Positions 28,141-38,262 of a stretch of DNA of 64,000 nucleotides are shown piece after piece. Below the pieces are notes generated by a model. It did not search any database, had not been told where the DNA came from, and worked only from the letters and a program-made list of their open reading frames with translations. The translations under genes and the position numbers were made by a program. Source of the DNA: Psychrobacillus psychrodurans (GTDB taxonomy: Bacteria; Bacillota; Bacilli; Bacillales_A; Planococcaceae). The DNA lies in the NCBI GenBank assembly GCA_900114885.1, contig FOUN01000002.1:481586-545585 (forward strand), given 5' to 3'. Position 1 is the first letter of the stretch; each line of letters starts with the position of its first letter.

Positions 28141-29247
28141 ATGAGGAATGTATTAGGTGTTATTAATCTTGTAAATGAAAGACCTATGTTAAAAGAATTG
28201 ACTCATCATCGTTGCTTAGCCTCCTTACCATTTGGCGGACGTTACCGGATGATTGATTTCACTATGTCAAACTTTATGAACGTCTCTGTAAGTAAAGTTG
28301 CTATTTTCGCAAAAGATAAATATCGATCATTGATGGATCATCTAGGTTCCGGAAAGGAATGGGATCTCGATCACCGTTCACAAGGTCTGTTCATTTTACC
28401 TTCAATCCATCCTGACGAAAAAATTAAAGGAGATTTGCAGCAGTTCTATGATCATTTAGAATTTTTCCAGCGGGCAATTGCAGATACAGTAATTATTGCT
28501 CCTGGCCATCATATTTGTAAAATTGACTTTAATGATGTGATCAAACGACATGAAAGTAATGATGCTGATATTACAGTTCTGTATAAGGATTACGATGGGA
28601 AGTCAGTGAAAAGACCAATTTATCATCAATGTTCACTTGATAAAAACGGTGTAGTTCGTGATATAAATTTTTTTACGTCACCTAAGAAAGGTGATCATAT
28701 ATGTTTGGAAACATATGTGATTAAGAAACAACTATTAATAGATTTAATAAAGATTTGTATAGAATATGATGAATATGATTTTCTAAAAGATATTGTTAAA
28801 GCTAATTTAAACAACCTTAAAGTGCAAGGATATCGATTTACAGGTTATATGCCATTTATTCATTCCCTAGAAACATACCATGCTAGTAATATGGAATTTC
28901 TAAATCCAGAAATTCTTCGAAACTTTTTTTATGATTCGTGGGAAGTTTTCACGAAAATCAAACATGAAGCACCTGCCGAATTTGCAAATTCTTCCAAGGT
29001 TTCTAACTCATTAATCGCAAATGGATGTATTATTGAAGGAACTGTTGAGGATAGTATTATTTTCCGAGGGGTTAAAGTTAAAAAGGGAGCAGTAGTTAAA
29101 AACAGTATCATTATGCAAAAAGGTGATATTGAAGAGGGAGCTCATATAGAAAATGTGATTACGGATAAACAAGTTGTCATCACTAAAAATCAAATAATCA
29201 CAGCAATGAATAAGCCAATCGTAGTCAGAAAAGAAGTAGTATTTTAA
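28141..29247 (+). CDS. glgD: GlgD, regulatory subunit of ADP-glucose pyrophosphorylase
   Basis: 368 residues, a GlgC paralogue. The N-terminal loop is degenerate (VNERPMLKELTHHRCLASLPFGGRYR) and lacks the G-G-x-G-x-R-L of active GlgC, while the C-terminal beta-helix repeats remain. In Bacillus and Geobacillus GlgD raises the activity of GlgC as a hetero-oligomer. The ribosome site TAGGAGGTAGGTTC is strong; the gene lies between glgC and glgA in one operon. Confidence 0.95.
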   Translation: MRNVLGVINLVNERPMLKELTHHRCLASLPFGGRYRMIDFTMSNFMNVSVSKVAIFAKDKYRSLMDHLGSGKEWDLDHRSQGLFILPSIHPDEKIKGDLQQFYDHLEFFQRAIADTVIIAPGHHICKIDFNDVIKRHESNDADITVLYKDYDGKSVKRPIYHQCSLDKNGVVRDINFFTSPKKGDHICLETYVIKKQLLIDLIKICIEYDEYDFLKDIVKANLNNLKVQGYRFTGYMPFIHSLETYHASNMEFLNPEILRNFFYDSWEVFTKIKHEAPAEFANSSKVSNSLIANGCIIEGTVEDSIIFRGVKVKKGAVVKNSIIMQKGDIEEGAHIENVITDKQVVITKNQIITAMNKPIVVRKEVVF

Positions 29248-29264
29248 ACTGGAGGTACACTAGC

Positions 29265-30698
29265 ATGAATGTTTTATTTGCAGCCTCGGAGTGCGCCCCA
29301 TTTATAAAGACCGGGGGACTAGGTGATGTTATTGGCGCCTTGCCTCAATCTTTAAAAGAACAGGGAGTAAACGTCAGCATAGTATTACCTAAATATGACG
29401 ATCGCCAATTGAATTTTAAAGAACAGATGGAGTGGGTTAAAAGCATTGAAGTACCAGTGGGATGGAGACGTCAATTTTGTGGTATAGAGAAAATTCATTA
29501 TCAAGGAGTAACGGTATATTTTCTAGATAACGAATATTATTTTAAAAGGCATGGTAGTTATGGCTTTGAGGACGATGGTGAACGTTTCGCTTTCTTTTCG
29601 CGAGCAGTGCTAGAGGCCTTACCATTTCTAGAGGAGCGACCGAATATTATACATTGTCATGATTGGCAAACAGGGCTGATTCCTGTTCAATTGAGAGCCA
29701 ATTATGAAAATAATATATATTATGAGGGAATTAAAACTGTGTTTACCATTCATAATTTACGCTATCAAGGTGTATATCCTAAATCAGTTCTAACTGATTT
29801 GTTGGATCTAGACGAGCAATATTATCATTTGGACGCCTTAGAGTTTTATGGTAATGTAAGCTACCTCAAAGGAGGACTCGCCTTCGCAGATTGTCTAACG
29901 ACTGTTAGTTCAACCTATGCATCTGAAATACAGTCTCCATATTATGGGGAAAAACTGGATGGATTTTTACGAAAAAGAGGTGTTAATCTGCAAGGAATCG
30001 TGAATGGAATAGATAATAATTCCTACGATCCTAAAGTAGATGAAAATCTATTCCTCCCATACGCCGATTATAAGGGGAAGTCTATAAATAAAATGCGCCT
30101 TCAGGAAAAACTTGGGCTACCTATCCACGCTGATATTCCCATAATTTCAATGGTTACTAGACTAGTTGATCAAAAAGGTATAGATTTGATTTTACATGTC
30201 TTCCATGAAATTATTGGTCTAGATGTTCAGTTTGTTTTACTAGGAACAGGAGATCAGCAGTATGAAGAAACATTCATTTATTTAGAAGGAATTTATCCGG
30301 ATAAAGTGTCAGCTAACCTTTATTTTGACGAAGCATTTGCGCGACAGATTTATGCCGGTTCGGATCTTTTTTTAATGCCATCTCAGTTTGAGCCATGTGG
30401 TATTGGGCAATTGCTCGCACTTCGCTATGGAACCTTGCCAATCGTCCGTGAAACGGGGGGGCTGAAGGATACAGTTATGCCCTACAATGAAATAACAGAA
30501 GAAGGAATTGGATTCAGCTTTGCTAATTATAATGCACACGAATTGCTTCATACAATTGAGCGTGCAGTAGCACTATATCGTTCCCAACCTACTAAGTGGG
30601 ACCACCTGGTAGGTCGCGCAATGGATCTGGACTTTAGCTGGTCTTCATCTTCGCGGCAATATATAAAATTGTATGAGAATCTCCTTAAGTACCATTAA
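29265..30698 (+). CDS. glgA: Glycogen synthase (ADP-glucose dependent)
   Basis: 477 residues, GT5 family with two Rossmann domains. The N-terminal KTGGLGDVIGALP (16-28) binds ADP-glucose; HCHDWQTGLIP (about 133-143), a T-V-S-S-T-Y-A stretch and the C-terminal SQFEPCGIGQLLALRYG with the catalytic Glu are all present. It elongates alpha-1,4-glucan chains. ACTGGAGGTACACTAGC precedes the ATG. In B. subtilis glgP (phosphorylase) follows; here a terminator follows instead. Confidence 0.97.
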   Translation: MNVLFAASECAPFIKTGGLGDVIGALPQSLKEQGVNVSIVLPKYDDRQLNFKEQMEWVKSIEVPVGWRRQFCGIEKIHYQGVTVYFLDNEYYFKRHGSYGFEDDGERFAFFSRAVLEALPFLEERPNIIHCHDWQTGLIPVQLRANYENNIYYEGIKTVFTIHNLRYQGVYPKSVLTDLLDLDEQYYHLDALEFYGNVSYLKGGLAFADCLTTVSSTYASEIQSPYYGEKLDGFLRKRGVNLQGIVNGIDNNSYDPKVDENLFLPYADYKGKSINKMRLQEKLGLPIHADIPIISMVTRLVDQKGIDLILHVFHEIIGLDVQFVLLGTGDQQYEETFIYLEGIYPDKVSANLYFDEAFARQIYAGSDLFLMPSQFEPCGIGQLLALRYGTLPIVRETGGLKDTVMPYNEITEEGIGFSFANYNAHELLHTIERAVALYRSQPTKWDHLVGRAMDLDFSWSSSSRQYIKLYENLLKYH

Positions 30699-30747
30699 TA
30701 ATCAAGAATTGTTAACAATTGTTGTAAAAACCTGATAATCTACAAGA

Positions 30748-30778
30748 AGACGCATTCCATTTAGGGATGCGTCTTTGT
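30748..30778 (+). terminator. Terminator of the glgBCDA operon
   Basis: AGACGCATTCC pairs with GGGATGCGTCT across a short loop, followed by TTGTGT; the T tract is weak. Confidence 0.7.
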
Positions 30779-30779
30779 G

Positions 30780-31420
30780 TAGTTCTGCAAATTGAAAATC
30801 ACTAGGGATTTAAATGCAAATGCGTTAATTGTTATTTAGTGAAAATGAAAATAACGGGTCGAGCTTCTAGCTGATTGTAGTATTGTTTATTTTACTATTT
30901 ATTGTCGGAGCAAGTTTTATTAATTAATACAAATACGTTCGAAATTAGAGAGAAAGTTGGCCAAAAAAATATAATAATTAGTCATAAGATAGATACTATT
31001 TCCAACATGCTAGGAAAAATTGATGGAAGTTCAACTTTAAAAGCTTGTTTAAACCTAAATTACTGATTGAGTCTATTGATACTGTAGTAGTACTGCGAGG
31101 TTAGTTTTTAAAATACATAGAAGAAAGTGATATCATAACTGTTTGAAACTTTATTGCTGAGTTTAGAGCACAATTGAAATAATTTAGTAGTTAAAAAATT
31201 CTATTACCTTTATTAGCTAAATGATAAGAATGAACTGTCACCAATAGAGTCTATAGTTACAAAGATTAGGAGTAGTAAAGAGAGAAGGTAATCTTTTACT
31301 TGACATAAGTCAGAAAAAGATGTAGGTTATATTAGCTTTATAAAATTATATTAAAATATTGTTACCAAATTACTCCAATAATTTAAAGCTTGAAAGCTAT
31401 TCTAATCGGAAGGTGATAAA
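30780..31420. other. Long AT-rich interval without recognisable genes
   Basis: About 640 bp with no open frame of convincing composition on either strand and no clear hairpins. Scattered short frames suggest decayed sequence. The AATCGGAAGGTGATAAA just before 31421 is the ribosome site of the next gene. Confidence 0.5.
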
Positions 31421-33388
31421 ATGGAAATTTTAAGTAATAAAAAGGCAACTTTTTTAAACAAGTTTTCTAGTCTATATTTTTTAGCCGTTTTCATGCTATG
31501 GATTAAAACATATATCACACAAGTAACTCAGTTTAACTTAGGAGTAGAAGGATTCCTTGAACATTTCCTTCTATTATTAAATCCACTCGGCTCCGCCATG
31601 TTATTTCTTGGGTTTTCTTTCTTTTTCAAAGGAGGAGGAAAATATACTTTACTTGTAATATTCTACACTTTAATGTCTTTTCTTTTATATGCAAATACAG
31701 TTTATTATAGATTCTTTAGTGACTTTATTACATTACCTACGTTTACTCAAACGCAGAACTTTGGAGACTTAGGTGGCAGTGTAATTTCTTTATTAAAACC
31801 CTACGATATATTGTTCTTTGTTGATGTACTCTTGTTAATTTACCTATGTTTATCTAAAAAAACACAAAAAGATAATAGTAGAATTGGATATAAAAAAGCT
31901 ATTACAGGAATTGCTTTTGTGTTAGCAATATCTACACTAAATTTAGGACTAGCTAACATTGATCGACCACAGCTATTAACTCGTGGCTTTGATAGGAGCT
32001 ATATTGTGAAGTATTTAGGAATGTATAACTATACTATTTATGACGCTACTGAAACTATAAAGGCGTCTTCACAAAGGGTTTTAGCTGATAGCGATGATAT
32101 GACAGAAATTATTAACTATACAAAATCTAACTATGGTGAATCTAACCCAGAATATTTTGGGGCAGCAAAAGAAATGAACGTCATCTATATCCATTTAGAG
32201 TCATTCCAAAACTTTCTAATGAATTATAAAATAAACGGTGAAGAAGTTACACCATTCTTAAATTCTTTAATTAAAGATCCGAATACACTATACTTTGATA
32301 ACTTCTTCCATCAAACAGCACAAGGTAAAACTTCGGATGCTGAATTTATGCTTGAAAATTCTTTATTTGGTTTACCGCAAGGATCTGCATTTATTACAAA
32401 AGGTCAGAATACCTATCAAGCAGCTCCCGCAATCTTAAAAGAGAGTGGTTATTCATCTGCCGTATTCCATGGTAATAACGGAACCTTTTGGAATCGTAAC
32501 GAAATTTATAAATCATTCGGCTATGACCATTTCTTTGATGCCAATTATTATGACACTACTGTTGGAGAAGATATGGCTGAATATGGCTTGCTAGATAAGC
32601 CATTCTTTGAACAATCATTAGATTATATAAAAGCTCTACCTCAGCCTTTCTATTCTAAATTTATAACAGTTGGGAATCATTATCCGTATAAAATGGATCA
32701 AAACTTAACAACAATTGATAAAGCTGATACTGGTGATGCAAGTGTAGATGATTATTTCCAAACTGCTCGTTATGCAGATGAAGCAATTGAACAGTTCATT
32801 GGTGAATTACAAAAGTCTGGCTTATATGATAATAGTATGCTTGTTTTTTATGGTGACCATTACGGTATTTCAGAAAATCATAATAAAGCAATGGAACAAA
32901 TCATAGGAAAAGAAATTACCCCATACGAAAGTACCAATTTACAACGTGTACCATTAATTATTCACGTTCCTGGAATGCAAGGTGGAATTAATCATACTTA
33001 CGGAGGGCAAATAGACCTTCTCCCTACCTTATTACACTTACTTGGTATTGATTCACAAAATTACGTTCATTTTGGTACTGACTTATTATCAAAAGAGCAT
33101 AATAATGTAGTAACATTTAGAAATGGTGATTATGTAACTCCTACCATCTATTCGATTGATGAGAATTTCTATGATGCAACAACAGGTTTACCACTAGATG
33201 ATGATAAGCAATTAGAGAAAGCGATTGAGTATAAAAAAGAAGTGGATAAAAAATTACAATTATCCGATAAAGTTGTAAATGGTGACTTATTGAGATTCTA
33301 TACACCTGCGGGATTTTCTAAAGTTAATCCTTCCGAATTCAATTATAATCAGGGTGTAACGGAAGAAATTGATAATGAAGAAAAATAG
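31421..33388 (+). CDS. Lipoteichoic acid synthase (LtaS) family, membrane sulfatase-fold enzyme
   Basis: 655 residues. Five N-terminal membrane helices (about 14-30, 45-67, 74-92, 125-145, 160-177) anchor an extracellular sulfatase-like domain. The expected metal and nucleophile residues are Glu260 (HLESFQN), Thr304 (QGKTSDAE) and Asp479-His480 (YGDHYG), with GNNGTFWNR and TVGNHYPY in between. The enzyme moves glycerol phosphate from phosphatidylglycerol onto the growing teichoic chain. Bacillales have several paralogues (LtaS, YfnI, YqgS, YvgJ), so the exact role is open. The acidic tail EEIDNEEK is short. Confidence 0.93.
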   Translation: MEILSNKKATFLNKFSSLYFLAVFMLWIKTYITQVTQFNLGVEGFLEHFLLLLNPLGSAMLFLGFSFFFKGGGKYTLLVIFYTLMSFLLYANTVYYRFFSDFITLPTFTQTQNFGDLGGSVISLLKPYDILFFVDVLLLIYLCLSKKTQKDNSRIGYKKAITGIAFVLAISTLNLGLANIDRPQLLTRGFDRSYIVKYLGMYNYTIYDATETIKASSQRVLADSDDMTEIINYTKSNYGESNPEYFGAAKEMNVIYIHLESFQNFLMNYKINGEEVTPFLNSLIKDPNTLYFDNFFHQTAQGKTSDAEFMLENSLFGLPQGSAFITKGQNTYQAAPAILKESGYSSAVFHGNNGTFWNRNEIYKSFGYDHFFDANYYDTTVGEDMAEYGLLDKPFFEQSLDYIKALPQPFYSKFITVGNHYPYKMDQNLTTIDKADTGDASVDDYFQTARYADEAIEQFIGELQKSGLYDNSMLVFYGDHYGISENHNKAMEQIIGKEITPYESTNLQRVPLIIHVPGMQGGINHTYGGQIDLLPTLLHLLGIDSQNYVHFGTDLLSKEHNNVVTFRNGDYVTPTIYSIDENFYDATTGLPLDDDKQLEKAIEYKKEVDKKLQLSDKVVNGDLLRFYTPAGFSKVNPSEFNYNQGVTEEIDNEEK

Positions 33389-33549
33389 GGAGTAATACAC
33401 CTAGTATATAGTTGGTGGGTAACACATAGATAGGTTTGGCATGCATTTCACAATTCCTAAATATCTTGGAAGATCGACTGAAGTATATCTCGAGCCATTC
33501 GGAGGTTGAATTGCTCACTTTATTTTAGCGTTTAAGAAACTCCTCATAT

Positions 33550-33594
33550 GACAATTGAAGACTATTAATTAGTAGTTAATAGTCTTCAATTGTC
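33550..33594. terminator. Perfect 19-bp inverted repeat downstream of ltaS-like gene
   Basis: GACAATTGAAGACTATTAA and its exact complement enclose a seven-base loop. There is no T run after it on the plus strand, so it may act as an RNA 3'-end stabiliser, a terminator or a protein site. Confidence 0.55.
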
Positions 33595-33666
33595 CCAGTT
33601 TCCACTGGCATCCCATAAACTGAATAGTTTTCACTTGATAAGTTCATACTTCTAAAAAAGAAGTAG

Positions 33667-33849
33667 GTGAACACTATTACGAAATTAGAAGTAACATTGA
33701 ATGATTTTTATTTTGAAACGCTTAATGAATTAGTTAACCAATTTAACGAATCAATTCCTAAGCATGCGGTTTATAGATATTCGGCGCAAGACGTTTTGGA
33801 ATTACTTATCCTTAAAGAATATGTGAACAGTGATATAAAAACTATTTGA
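33667..33849 (+). CDS. Small protein of unknown function
   Basis: 60 residues from a GTG start with a modest AAGAAGTAG ribosome site. It has a helix-rich, evenly charged composition (LNDFYFETLNELVNQFNESI...YSAQDVLELLILKEYV), compatible with a ribbon-helix-helix or short helical regulator, but I do not recognise a family. A strong hairpin (33891-33928) follows. Real-gene status is moderately likely. Confidence 0.4.
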   Translation: MNTITKLEVTLNDFYFETLNELVNQFNESIPKHAVYRYSAQDVLELLILKEYVNSDIKTI

Positions 33850-33890
33850 CCTTGAAAAGGGCACTGAAAGAGTCCTCAAAGGTATTTCAT

Positions 33891-33928
33891 AGCGAGTAAG
33901 TGAACGATTTACCGTTCGCTTACTCGCT
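33891..33928. terminator. Strong hairpin after the small gene
   Basis: AGCGAGTAAGTGAACG pairs with CGTTCGCTTACTCGCT (one G-U) around a six-base loop; only a weak T tail. Confidence 0.65.
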
Positions 33929-33950
33929 ATTTAAAATTGGGGAGCCGTTG

Positions 33951-34064
33951 ATATATGTTCCAGGCGGACGCGTTTCGTCGGCATGGCCTCAGCCTCCTCG
34001 TTGCTGGGGTCTTCACCTCATGCTATTCCGGCTGAAGTCGCCGCCTTCCACGCAAATCAACTAG
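33951..34064. repeat. Degenerate GC-rich dispersed repeat, third copy
   Basis: Carries the same ordered landmarks as the copy at 9470-9605: TTCCAGGCGGACGC, GGCATGGCCTCAGCCTCCTCG, TTCACCTCATGCTATTCC and GAAGTCGCCGCCTTCCACGC. An open frame across it (33983-34186) is not a gene. Confidence 0.7.
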
Positions 34065-34259
34065 TTTCTGCTTATCAAGAAGAAATTTTTCTCCTATCTA
34101 AAAATTCTCCTTTTTATGGCGATTTACAAAGTCGTGCCGAAAGACAACATGCTTCTCCAAATCAATGCACTCGTCGAATTTCCTAGATAACGGTCGAAAT
34201 GCGATTCCCCCATTGGTATGTTTAAAGGGTCTTTTTTATCTTTTTTTGGGGGAGAAGTA

Positions 34260-34346
34260 ATGTTCTCCTCAATACTGATTTTGCTAATTGTAACACCTTT
34301 AGCTTTAGTAGAATGGTTAAAGAAGCAATCAGTTGAGGTTTTTTAG
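34260..34346 (+). CDS. Possible 28-residue hydrophobic peptide
   Basis: ATG follows GGGGGAGAAGTA at ideal spacing. The peptide starts MFSSILILLIVTPLALVEWL and ends KKQSVEVF, i.e. one membrane helix with a short basic tail. It could be a small membrane protein or toxin-like peptide; the length makes chance occurrence possible. No antitoxin RNA was identified. The interval around it (33930-34457) holds otherwise only the repeat above. Confidence 0.35.
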   Translation: MFSSILILLIVTPLALVEWLKKQSVEVF

Positions 34347-34457
34347 TATTGGTTCCAGATTCTGAACGACTCTAAATTGTATTAGAACCTGGTGCCTATT
34401 TCTAATTGCTCTTGTATATCTAATTTACATTCCCCACATTTTCTATATAACTATAGT

Positions 34458-36638
34458 TCAGTGAAATAATCCGGATTCTCGTGACTTTTTCAACATTAGT
34501 TTTGTTTTTCGGTTAATCTTTTCTTTAAGGAAGGTGCCGAATATTAAAAATGCTAGACTGAATAGCAAAAGGAAGGAAGCATCTCGTATTGCTCTCTGCC
34601 ACACTATACCACCTACAGCTTCTCGCATAATATCTACTGCATAAGTAAAAGGGAGTGCAGGGTTAATCGCCTGAAAAAACTCTGGTAATAGAACGACTGG
34701 ATAGGTACCACCTGCCCCAGCAATTTGCAAGACAAGCATAATAATTGCAAACGCTTTACCTATATCACCAAATACAGAAACTAGCGTATAAACAATTGAC
34801 ATGAAAACGAAACTAATAAGAAACCCAAATAATATAAACCAGAAAGAATCTTTAACATCAACACCTAAAAGAACAATGTCACCTATTGTTACAATTAATG
34901 ATTGTAGAAGACCAATAGCTGAAAATGTAAACAATCTACCGAAATACACTGCGCGTTCGCTTATACTACTTTCATGATTGGTATCTGTAGCAAGCAGGGA
35001 GATAAGAAGCAAACAACCGACCCAGATAGCAAGGACTGTATAAAAAGGAGTCATACCTGTTCCATAGTTTGCGATAGGGAAAAGTTTGTTTTCTTTCAAG
35101 ACGATTGGTTCTTCAAAGAAGCTACGTTCCGCTTGTGGATCATTGCGGAGTAACTGGATTATTTCACTAATATTCGTTTCACCTTGAACTTTTCGTATCC
35201 TATCTGCTAACTGGTTTACTTTTTCACTTATATAAGGATATTGTGCCAATGCTTGATCCAATGTTGTTTTTCCCTCTTTTATGTGGGCGTCTGTACTATT
35301 TAGGGTACGGGTGACTTCTGGTAGAGTGGACTGTATACTGGCTAGCATTTCTTTGGCATTTCCTAAAGTCTTTTTTGCTTTAGCTACTTCGGAAAGAATA
35401 GTTGGTTCAATCGTATTCTTGTATTCGTTTATAAAGGCATCCAGTTGGACGGATGTATTCTGAGCTATTTTTTGTAAATCATTCAACGTTTTTTGCATTT
35501 GTTGTTCTTTATCTTTTATAAGGGTATCAATTGTTCGTGCATTTGTCTGCGCTTCTTGTAAAAAAGCTTTCAGTTCGTTCGTTCTATCAATTGCATGAGC
35601 TAGTTTTGTTTGTTGTTCTACGCTGTTTTCTTCCAAATTAGAATCATTAGAGCTATTGGCTACTTCCTTTAACCAATTAAGATCCTTCCCAATAGAGTCA
35701 ACTATTTGTATATTAGAGGTTATCTTGTTGTCTAAATCCTCTTTTACTCTGTCCAACTCTGTAAAATCCAATTTAACGTTTTGAATAAATTCATTTGTAC
35801 TTTGTGCAATCTCCGATACTTTTTCCAAATCATTTTCAACTACAGGTGCCAGTTCATTTAAACGATTTTGTGCTTTCGTCAAGAAATCTATTGTTTTTTC
35901 AATCGAACTCAAACCTTCAGTCGTTATTTGTTCGGCTCGTGGCACCATTGAATTAGCTTGTGAGATAATTTTCTGTGCGGAAGAAGCATCATTATGAACA
36001 CCAGTAAGCAATTTATGGATCGTAGGCAATTCTTTTTCCATTTTAAATACATAGTTTTCGAAGTTTTGAATATCTGGTAGATCACTTTCTATTGCAATTC
36101 CTAAATCATTAAAGAGTTCAAAAATGACTCCATTCACACTTGAGATGAATTGACTACTAACTTTTTGAACAATAACCGTTGCACCTTTTTCCGTTATTTT
36201 GGGTGCAATGGAGTTAATTTTTTCATTTACATAGTACTCGATATCCGCTTTCTGGGGATTATCTGAAACAACGGAAGCTAACTTTTCGGAAAAATTATTA
36301 GGGATAATAATTACGGCAAAAAAATCACCATATTCAACTTGTTCCATAGCGAACTTGCGTGAAGCAAAAGACCAGTCCATGTCTCGATTATCTTTTAATG
36401 TGTCGACCAGTTGATTTCCAACATTTAGTTGTTCTCCGCGAACCATTGCTCCTGCATCTTCATTCACAATGGCCACAGGAATTTGGTCAGTTTTAGCATA
36501 AGGATCCCAAGAAGCGTATATATTAAGCCATGCATATAAAGAAGGTAGAAAAACTAAACCCCCTATAAGAATTGCAGCAACCCAATTCCTGCTTATATTT
36601 TGAATGTCTGTCTTGAAAATAACCCAACTATTTTTCAT
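34458..36638 (-). CDS. YhgE/Pip family membrane protein
   Basis: 726 residues. The N-terminal helix and start of the extracytoplasmic part (WVAAILIGGLVFLPSLYAWLN...PVAIVNEDAGA) are the YhgE/Pip signature. A long helical, coiled-coil-prone extracellular region (about 190-500) follows, then an ABC-2 type membrane domain of about five helices at 540-715. Relatives include phage-infection protein Pip of Lactococcus and YhgE/EsaA-like components of type VII secretion; substrates are unknown. No type VII genes are nearby. Confidence 0.9.
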   Translation of the reverse strand: MKNSWVIFKTDIQNISRNWVAAILIGGLVFLPSLYAWLNIYASWDPYAKTDQIPVAIVNEDAGAMVRGEQLNVGNQLVDTLKDNRDMDWSFASRKFAMEQVEYGDFFAVIIIPNNFSEKLASVVSDNPQKADIEYYVNEKINSIAPKITEKGATVIVQKVSSQFISSVNGVIFELFNDLGIAIESDLPDIQNFENYVFKMEKELPTIHKLLTGVHNDASSAQKIISQANSMVPRAEQITTEGLSSIEKTIDFLTKAQNRLNELAPVVENDLEKVSEIAQSTNEFIQNVKLDFTELDRVKEDLDNKITSNIQIVDSIGKDLNWLKEVANSSNDSNLEENSVEQQTKLAHAIDRTNELKAFLQEAQTNARTIDTLIKDKEQQMQKTLNDLQKIAQNTSVQLDAFINEYKNTIEPTILSEVAKAKKTLGNAKEMLASIQSTLPEVTRTLNSTDAHIKEGKTTLDQALAQYPYISEKVNQLADRIRKVQGETNISEIIQLLRNDPQAERSFFEEPIVLKENKLFPIANYGTGMTPFYTVLAIWVGCLLLISLLATDTNHESSISERAVYFGRLFTFSAIGLLQSLIVTIGDIVLLGVDVKDSFWFILFGFLISFVFMSIVYTLVSVFGDIGKAFAIIMLVLQIAGAGGTYPVVLLPEFFQAINPALPFTYAVDIMREAVGGIVWQRAIRDASFLLLFSLAFLIFGTFLKEKINRKTKLMLKKSRESGLFH

Positions 36639-36767
36639 AACTAGTCCACCCTACTGAATTTGATAGGTCTTTGATGGTTGTAGTATACCCCAATAGATAG
36701 CGACTAATGTAAGTATGGACAGGGAGATAGAAAGTGGTTCTATCTTTCTTTTTTCTGATTACACTTA

Positions 36768-38066
36768 ATGTATGAAAGAGTGAATGGAGTTGAAGTGGAT
36801 TTGGCACGAAAATGTGGGATTGCAGCCCTATTGTTATTTGGGGTATACGCGATAGTAATGTATGTATATATTTTTCATAGTAATAGTGGGGGTATACCGG
36901 TACCTCTGAAAGGAACTGTTGTAGATCCGCATGTATTTATGTCAGAGCAGGAATTGTACCTTAGCGAAGAATATTCAAAAATAAAAAATTTCCTCTATTT
37001 TGTAGCAACACCCTTCGAATGGATTGTTTATTTATTTATACTAATTACTGGGCTTTCTCAAGTGTTCGAAAAATGGACTACTGTGAAGAGCCAATGGGCG
37101 TTTTTGCAAAACGCTTTATACTTATTTTTACTTTCTCTTTTTATATTTCTCGTTTTATTCCCCTTAGACTATTATAGGTATTCCTTAAGCAAAAACTATG
37201 GAATCAGTACCCAGACTTTCAATTCCTGGATGCGTGATAATGTAATTGAATTTTGGGTGGACTTCGGAACGACTGTAGTAATTGTTACTGTTCTTTATTG
37301 GCTAATTAATAGGAATCCAAAGAAATGGTGGTTAACTGCTAGTTTGCTAATGATTCCATTCTCCATTTTCATCATGTTCATTCAACCTGTATTAATCGAC
37401 CCACTATACAATGATTTCTACCCACTCACTAACAAAGAATTGGAGACGAAAATTCTTACATTGTCCAAGCAAGCAAATATACCAGCAGAACATGTATATG
37501 AAGTAAATATGGCAGAAAAGACTAATGCGCTAAATGCATATGTTACGGGGATCGGGAGTAATTCGAGGATTGTATTATGGGATACAACATTAAATCGCTT
37601 ATCAGAAAGTGAAATCCTATTCGTTATGGCACATGAAATGGGTCATTACGTGGAGAAACATATATATTTTGGAATAACACGTTCCATTATAACTACGCTT
37701 TTAGGGCTTTGGTTAACAGCGAAATTAATGCTTTGGTTTATCGCTCGTTTTAAACATATTTTAAAAATAAAACAGATAAATGCTATCCATTCATTACCAT
37801 TGTTTTTCCTTATTACTTCCTTCCTATTATTTGCTTCAAGTCCACTTTCAAATTACATTTCTAGATATCTAGAAGTAAGAGCTGACGAGTATGCAATAGA
37901 GTTAGTAGAGGACCCAAGTGCTGCTGTGAGTACTTTTCAAGAGCTTACGAAAGCTGGTTTGAACGAGGTGAATCCTCCACTCCTCGTTAAATGGTTTCGA
38001 TATTCTCATCCAACTACGCTTGAAAGAATTATTAATGTGACCAATGAAATAGAATCCAAAGAGTAA
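36768..38066 (+). CDS. M48 family membrane zinc metallopeptidase (Ste24/YhfN-like)
   Basis: 432 residues with an N-terminal M48_N membrane region (about five helices) and the catalytic domain. The zinc motif HEMGH is at 289-293 and the third ligand lies in EVRADEYAIEL, as in CAAX-prenyl-protease-like M48A enzymes and B. subtilis YhfN (426 residues). The start is uncertain: the ATG at 36768 lacks a clear ribosome site, and a GTG or TTG within the next 12 codons behind ATGGAG is possible. In bacteria the role is envelope protein quality control or unknown. Confidence 0.9.
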   Translation: MYERVNGVEVDLARKCGIAALLLFGVYAIVMYVYIFHSNSGGIPVPLKGTVVDPHVFMSEQELYLSEEYSKIKNFLYFVATPFEWIVYLFILITGLSQVFEKWTTVKSQWAFLQNALYLFLLSLFIFLVLFPLDYYRYSLSKNYGISTQTFNSWMRDNVIEFWVDFGTTVVIVTVLYWLINRNPKKWWLTASLLMIPFSIFIMFIQPVLIDPLYNDFYPLTNKELETKILTLSKQANIPAEHVYEVNMAEKTNALNAYVTGIGSNSRIVLWDTTLNRLSESEILFVMAHEMGHYVEKHIYFGITRSIITTLLGLWLTAKLMLWFIARFKHILKIKQINAIHSLPLFFLITSFLLFASSPLSNYISRYLEVRADEYAIELVEDPSAAVSTFQELTKAGLNEVNPPLLVKWFRYSHPTTLERIINVTNEIESKE

Positions 38067-38135
38067 AAAGGCCGATAACATCAAAGGATTAAATTTTTTT
38101 AATCTTCCTCTATATTTTGTTTTTTAAAAAGGGGC

Positions 38136-38177
38136 AAACAAAAGACTGACTTTACGAAGTCAATCTTTTGTTTCAAT
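38136..38177. terminator. Terminator after the M48 peptidase
   Basis: AAACAAAAGACTGACTT pairs with GAAGTCAATCTTTTGTTT (one mismatch) around a tight loop; the U-rich 3' arm gives termination on the plus strand and possibly both. Confidence 0.8.
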
Positions 38178-38262
38178 GAAGTAGGAATAAATAATAGGTT
38201 TTATTGACTTTTTTACATGGTGATAAGAGTTGTTCCATAATTAAATCCTGCTAATGGTTGAA

